Shown: positions 15,022 through 17,655 of the stretch, in pieces
Layout: every line of letters begins with the position of its first letter
Position numbering within the stretch: the first letter of the stretch is position 1
Origin: an uncultured Arcanobacterium sp.
GTDB lineage: Bacteria > Actinomycetota > Actinomycetes > Actinomycetales > Actinomycetaceae
DNA: 17,655 nt
Assembly: GCF_947253055.1 (NCBI RefSeq)
Contig: NZ_CAMXYE010000023.1
Span: 1-17,655, forward strand
Reading direction: 5' to 3'
The notes under the pieces: model-generated
What the model saw: only the letters and a program-made list of their open reading frames with translations
Told to the model about the DNA's origin: nothing
The model's database searches: none
Position numbers and translations under genes: made by a program

Positions 15022-17184
15022 TTAATTTTTGCTGGCAGTAATTCCGGAGAGCTTATTGCCAGTATCCTTAGATTTAGTAGCTTTTCGAATAAACACAATC
15101 ACGGAGCGGGCGGGCACCGGGAAGTTCATTTTTGCTCCCAGAGCCGCCGGTAAATCTATTTTTGTGCTGGTAGCGAGCACTAATTCCCAGGGCTGCGCGT
15201 TATCAGAATCGGGAATAGTGAAGGTTAAATCTTCTTCGGAAGCATTAAAAGCGAGGAGGAAATCATCATCGGTAATATTTCGCCCGTGGGAATCTGGTTC
15301 GAGAATTTTATCGCCGTTTACAAAAATGAGTAGGGAACGCGCATAAAAAGTATCCCAATCTTCGGCGGTCATATAGGAAGCATCGCCGCGCATCCATTCG
15401 ATATCTCCTTGGGCGCTAGTGCCTCCCCGCAGTGCTTCGCCGCGTAAGAAACGGCGCCGGCGGAATACCGGATGATCTTTCCGCAGTTTTATAAGTTGTT
15501 GGGTGAAGACGAAAAGTTCTTTTTGCCAGTCTTCCACTTGCCAGTTAATCCAAGATAGCTCATTATCTTGGCAGTAAGTATTATTATTTCCGTCTTTGGT
15601 AGTGCCTATTTCATCTCCGTGCGAGAGCATCGGCACCCCTTGGGAAAGTAGCAGAGTGGTGAGAAAATTCTTCATCTGCTGGAGGCGCAAGGAGTTAATC
15701 TGCGGATCAGTGCTGGGCCCTTCGGCTCCGCAATTCCAAGAGCGGTTATGGGACTCCCCGTCGGCGTTATTCTCGCCATTTGCCTCATTGTGTTTTTCGT
15801 TATAGGAAACTAAATCGTGCAGCGTGAAGCCGTCGTGCGCCGTAATGAAATTAATTGAAGCTACGGGGCGTCTTCCGGAATTTTCATAGAGATCAGAAGA
15901 ACCGGAAAAACGGGAGGCGAAGTCATCTAGCAGGGAAGGTTCGCCGCGCCAAAAATCGCGCATAGTATCGCGATATTTTCCATTCCATTCTGTCCAAAGA
16001 GGAGGAAACTCTCCTACGTTGTATCCGCCATCGCCGATATCCCACGGTTCGGCAATTAGTTTCACCTGAGAAATAATCGGGTCTTGTTGGATAATATCGA
16101 AAAAAGTGGAAAGTTTATCTACGTCGTGCAATTCGCGGGCCAGCGTCGAAGCTAAATCAAAACGGAAGCCATCCACATGCATCTCCGTGATCCAATAGCG
16201 CAAAGAATCCATAATTAACTGCAGAGTGTGCGGAGCGCGCATATTTAGGGAATTGCCGGTGCCGGTGGTATCAAAATAATGGGCGGCATCGCCGGGCACC
16301 AGGCGGTAATAGTTTTGATTATCCAAACCCCGGAAAGAGAGGGTGGGCCCTAAATGATTTCCTTCCGCGGTGTGGTTGTAGACGACGTCTAAAATCACTT
16401 CAATATCGGCTTCGTGAAGTGCTTTTACCATAGATTTGAACTCATCTACCTGCTTGCCGGGACCTTTTTCGGAGCAGTAAGTATTCTGAGGTGCAAAATA
16501 ACCGATGGTGTTGTAGCCCCAGTAATTAGAAAGTCCTTTTTCCGTCAGCGAGGTGTCATTTACAAACTGGTGTACCGGCATGAGCTCCAGTGCCGTAATC
16601 CCCAAATCTTTTAGATACTTAATCGTGGTGGGGTAGGCAATTCCCATATAGGTGCCACGCAATTCTTCCGGCACTTCTGAATCGAGTTGGGTAAATCCTT
16701 TTACGTGTGCTTCGTAGATGACGGAGTTGTGATACTCGTGGGCGGGTGGGCGATCGTGCCCCCAATCAAAATAGGGATTATGTACCACCGAAAGCATCGT
16801 ATGCCCGAGCGAATCTTCCGCTATATACTCCTGTGGATTCGCGAAATTATAAGAAAAATTGGCTTGATGATTAGCCACTTGCCCGTCAATTGCTTTTGCG
16901 TATGGATCGAGCAGAATTTTACTGCTATCGTGGCGGAGGCCTTTTTCGGGAGCGTATTCTCCATAAGCGCGGAACCCATAATGTTGGCCCGGGCCGACTC
17001 CCGGAAGGTAGCAGTGCCATACGTAGCCATCTATTTCACTTAGGTTAATTCGGGTCTCTTGCAGATCTTTATCGATTAAGCAGAGCTCTATTTTTTCTGC
17101 AGTAGAAGAGAAAACGGCAAAATTAGTGCCACTACCGTCGTAAGTAGCTCCGAGTGGATACGGAGCACCAGGCCAAACTTCCAT
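15022..17184 (-). CDS. glgX: Glycogen debranching enzyme GlgX
   Basis: Hydrolyses alpha-1,6 branches of limit dextrins during glycogen breakdown in the cytoplasm (GH13, isoamylase-type). 720 residues, typical. An N-terminal CBM48-like domain (about 8-95) precedes the barrel, which carries DVVYNHTAEG (266-275), nucleophile Asp343 in DGFRFDLAS, acid Glu379 in LIAEPWDIG, and the transition-state stabilising pair His450-Asp451 in FITAHDGFTLHDLVSYNEKHNEANGENN. A beta-sandwich C-terminal domain ends in a lysine-rich tail. TreX-type isoamylases are close relatives, so maltodextrin debranching is equally possible. ATG 17184 has AAGAAG about 6 nt upstream. It is the last gene of its strand block before the tRNAs, and 85 nt separate it from DUF3000. 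Confidence 0.96.
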   Translation of the reverse strand: MEVWPGAPYPLGATYDGSGTNFAVFSSTAEKIELCLIDKDLQETRINLSEIDGYVWHCYLPGVGPGQHYGFRAYGEYAPEKGLRHDSSKILLDPYAKAIDGQVANHQANFSYNFANPQEYIAEDSLGHTMLSVVHNPYFDWGHDRPPAHEYHNSVIYEAHVKGFTQLDSEVPEELRGTYMGIAYPTTIKYLKDLGITALELMPVHQFVNDTSLTEKGLSNYWGYNTIGYFAPQNTYCSEKGPGKQVDEFKSMVKALHEADIEVILDVVYNHTAEGNHLGPTLSFRGLDNQNYYRLVPGDAAHYFDTTGTGNSLNMRAPHTLQLIMDSLRYWITEMHVDGFRFDLASTLARELHDVDKLSTFFDIIQQDPIISQVKLIAEPWDIGDGGYNVGEFPPLWTEWNGKYRDTMRDFWRGEPSLLDDFASRFSGSSDLYENSGRRPVASINFITAHDGFTLHDLVSYNEKHNEANGENNADGESHNRSWNCGAEGPSTDPQINSLRLQQMKNFLTTLLLSQGVPMLSHGDEIGTTKDGNNNTYCQDNELSWINWQVEDWQKELFVFTQQLIKLRKDHPVFRRRRFLRGEALRGGTSAQGDIEWMRGDASYMTAEDWDTFYARSLLIFVNGDKILEPDSHGRNITDDDFLLAFNASEEDLTFTIPDSDNAQPWELVLATSTKIDLPAALGAKMNFPVPARSVIVFIRKATKSKDTGNKLSGITASKN

Positions 17185-17212
17185 ATATAACTTCTTTTCT
17201 CACTGCGAAATT

Positions 17213-17237
17213 AGCGCACATCTTGGGAGTGTGCGCT
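17213..17237 (-). promoter_or_regulatory. Hairpin in the glgX leader
   Basis: Perfect 8-bp arms AGCGCACA and TGTGCGCT surround a 9-nt loop, ending 29 nt before the glgX start. On the minus strand it is followed by AATTTCG, a poor T-tract, so it may be the terminator of the tRNA-Val transcript, a leader stem for glgX, or an operator. I cannot decide between these. Confidence 0.4.
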
Positions 17238-17254
17238 CTTATTTACGTGTTTTT

Positions 17255-17270
17255 GTTAAGTTTCCTTAAC
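17255..17270. promoter_or_regulatory. Inverted repeat GTTAAG-N4-CTTAAC upstream of glgX
   Basis: Perfect 6-bp arms with a TTTC centre, about 70 nt before the glgX start and set in T-rich sequence. It has the shape of a repressor operator. No regulator is assigned. Confidence 0.4.
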
Positions 17271-17294
17271 TTGTTAGGTTTTCTTATTTACTAA

Positions 17295-17336
17295 GTATAG
17301 CGAAGAGTTATCTGCGTATAGGGAAGAATTATCTGC
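17295..17336. repeat. Tandem 21-bp duplication upstream of glgX
   Basis: Two head-to-tail 21-bp units (17295-17315 and 17316-17336) differ at only two positions; both contain GTATAG and GAAGARTTATCTGC. On the minus strand each unit ends in CTATAC, so each offers a -10-like element. The downstream one (TATACT, complement of 17294-17299) could be the glgX promoter, but no good -35 is seen. Confidence 0.75.
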
Positions 17337-17379
17337 GCAGGGGAGCGCGCCGCTTTCTAATAGGCATTTCTTTTAGGAG

Positions 17380-17451
17380 TGGGCGATACTGGGATCGAAC
17401 CAGTGACCTCTTCCGTGTGAAGGAAGCGCGCTACCCCTGCGCCAATCGCCC
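17380..17451 (-). tRNA. tRNA-Val(CAC)
   Basis: Read on the minus strand, 72 nt fold as a complete cloverleaf: acceptor GGGCGAT/ATCGCCC, D stem GCGC/GCGC, anticodon stem CTTCC/GGAAG with loop TTCACAC (anticodon CAC, decoding GUG), 5-nt variable loop AGGTC, T stem ACTGG/CCAGT with loop TTCGATC, discriminator A. No CCA is encoded, as usual in actinobacteria. Confidence 0.96.
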
Positions 17452-17463
17452 ATAACGCAGATA

Positions 17464-17492
17464 ATCGTATATCGACCTTGCGCTTTTCGCAA
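17464..17492 (-). promoter_or_regulatory. Promoter of tRNA-Val(CAC)
   Basis: On the minus strand TTGCGA (complement of 17487-17492) and TACGAT (complement of 17464-17469) are spaced by exactly 17 nt; the -10 ends 12 nt before the tRNA, right for a short tRNA leader. The -35 lies inside a small inverted repeat TTGCG-n5-CGCAA. Confidence 0.6.
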
Positions 17493-17525
17493 ACTCCCAG
17501 AGGTGGCGCAGGTCATCTTCTCTGA

Positions 17526-17556
17526 TTGGACAGGAGAGGGAAATTTTCGCTATATT
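17526..17556 (+). promoter_or_regulatory. Candidate promoter of the rightward tRNA
   Basis: TTGGAC (17526-17531) and TATATT (17551-17556) on the + strand, spacing 19 nt, end 29 nt before the probable tRNA-Gly. Together with the tRNA-Val promoter this makes a compact divergent arrangement. Confidence 0.45.
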
Positions 17557-17585
17557 AGTTCCGCACCCGTTAAGGGAATGCATGT

Positions 17586-17607
17586 GCGGATGTAGCTCAG
17601 TTGGTAG
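17586..17607 (+). tRNA. 5' end of a tRNA, probably tRNA-Gly, cut by adapter
   Basis: GCGGATGTAGCTCAGTTGG followed by TAG is the acceptor 5' strand plus D arm of a tRNA; this start is typical of actinobacterial tRNA-Gly(GCC). The anticodon is missing because adapter sequence begins at 17608, so the amino acid is inferred only. Confidence 0.7.
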
Positions 17608-17655
17608 CTGTCTCTTATACACATCTGACGCTGCCGACGAAACCTTATGGGTGTA
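17608..17655. other. Illumina Nextera adapter (non-genomic contig end)
   Basis: CTGTCTCTTATACACATCT (17608-17626) is the Tn5 mosaic end used in Nextera libraries. It is followed by GACGCTGCCGACGA (17627-17640), completing the reverse complement of the Nextera read-1 adapter, then ten bases AACCTTATGG that fit an i5 index, and GTGTA, the first bases of the P5 side. This is library sequence, not a transposon of the organism. Confidence 0.98.

Noticed and set aside
17431..17622. Minus-strand frame of 63 codons starting MYKRQ
   Set aside because: Its start lies in the Nextera adapter and it runs through the tRNA region; MYKRQ is a known translation of adapter sequence.
17608..17626. Tn5-like transposon end
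   Set aside because: The mosaic end is followed by adapter and index-like bases, not by transposon genes; it is a library artefact.

Overview
The window looks like chromosomal DNA of an actinobacterium with intermediate G+C and many A/T-rich codons, most like a low-G+C member of the Actinomycetaceae. Support comes from the block acnA - dxs facing rnd (RNase D with HRDC domain) - DUF3000, an order known from actinobacteria such as mycobacteria, from a DXS with actinobacterial motif variants, and from a tRNA-Val without an encoded CCA end. The genus is not decided by the sequence. The last 48 bases are not genomic: they read as an Illumina Nextera adapter, so the right edge is the raw end of an assembled contig.

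Layout. Bases 1-3237 are mostly accessory genes on the + strand: a small membrane protein at the edge, an HSL-type esterase followed by a four-helix membrane protein, a 331-nt non-coding stretch with repeats, an SDR oxidoreductase and a DUF4298 protein. Bases 3242-6613 are a three-gene minus-strand operon in which a PadR-type repressor, a MacB/LolD-type ATPase and a 10-helix FtsX-type permease overlap end to end. A perfect 12+12 bp palindrome lies over its likely promoter. Bases 6614-7136 hold no convincing gene but carry that palindrome and a roughly 290-bp tract of degenerate direct repeats with a period of 21-24 nt. Then come a YgjP-like (DUF45) protein that has lost the first zinc histidine (HExxH reads RExxH) and a membrane protein overlapping its end.

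Bases 8564-13134 carry aconitase and DXS as a tight pair, meeting the rnd-DUF3000 pair end to end. On the far side glgX (glycogen debranching) runs leftwards, behind a leader with a hairpin, an inverted repeat and a tandem 21-bp duplication. A tRNA-Val(CAC) gene and the first 22 nt of a probable tRNA-Gly follow as a divergent pair.

The core genes are ordinary housekeeping: TCA cycle, isoprenoid precursors, RNA processing and glycogen turnover. I see no clear undescribed multi-gene system. The most unusual signals are the short-period repeats in three separate intergenic gaps, with one repeat core shared between two of them, the YgjP-like gene that seems to lack both its catalytic His and a standard start codon, and the strong palindrome in front of the PadR/ABC operon. 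The adapter at the right end matters to anyone reusing this contig.
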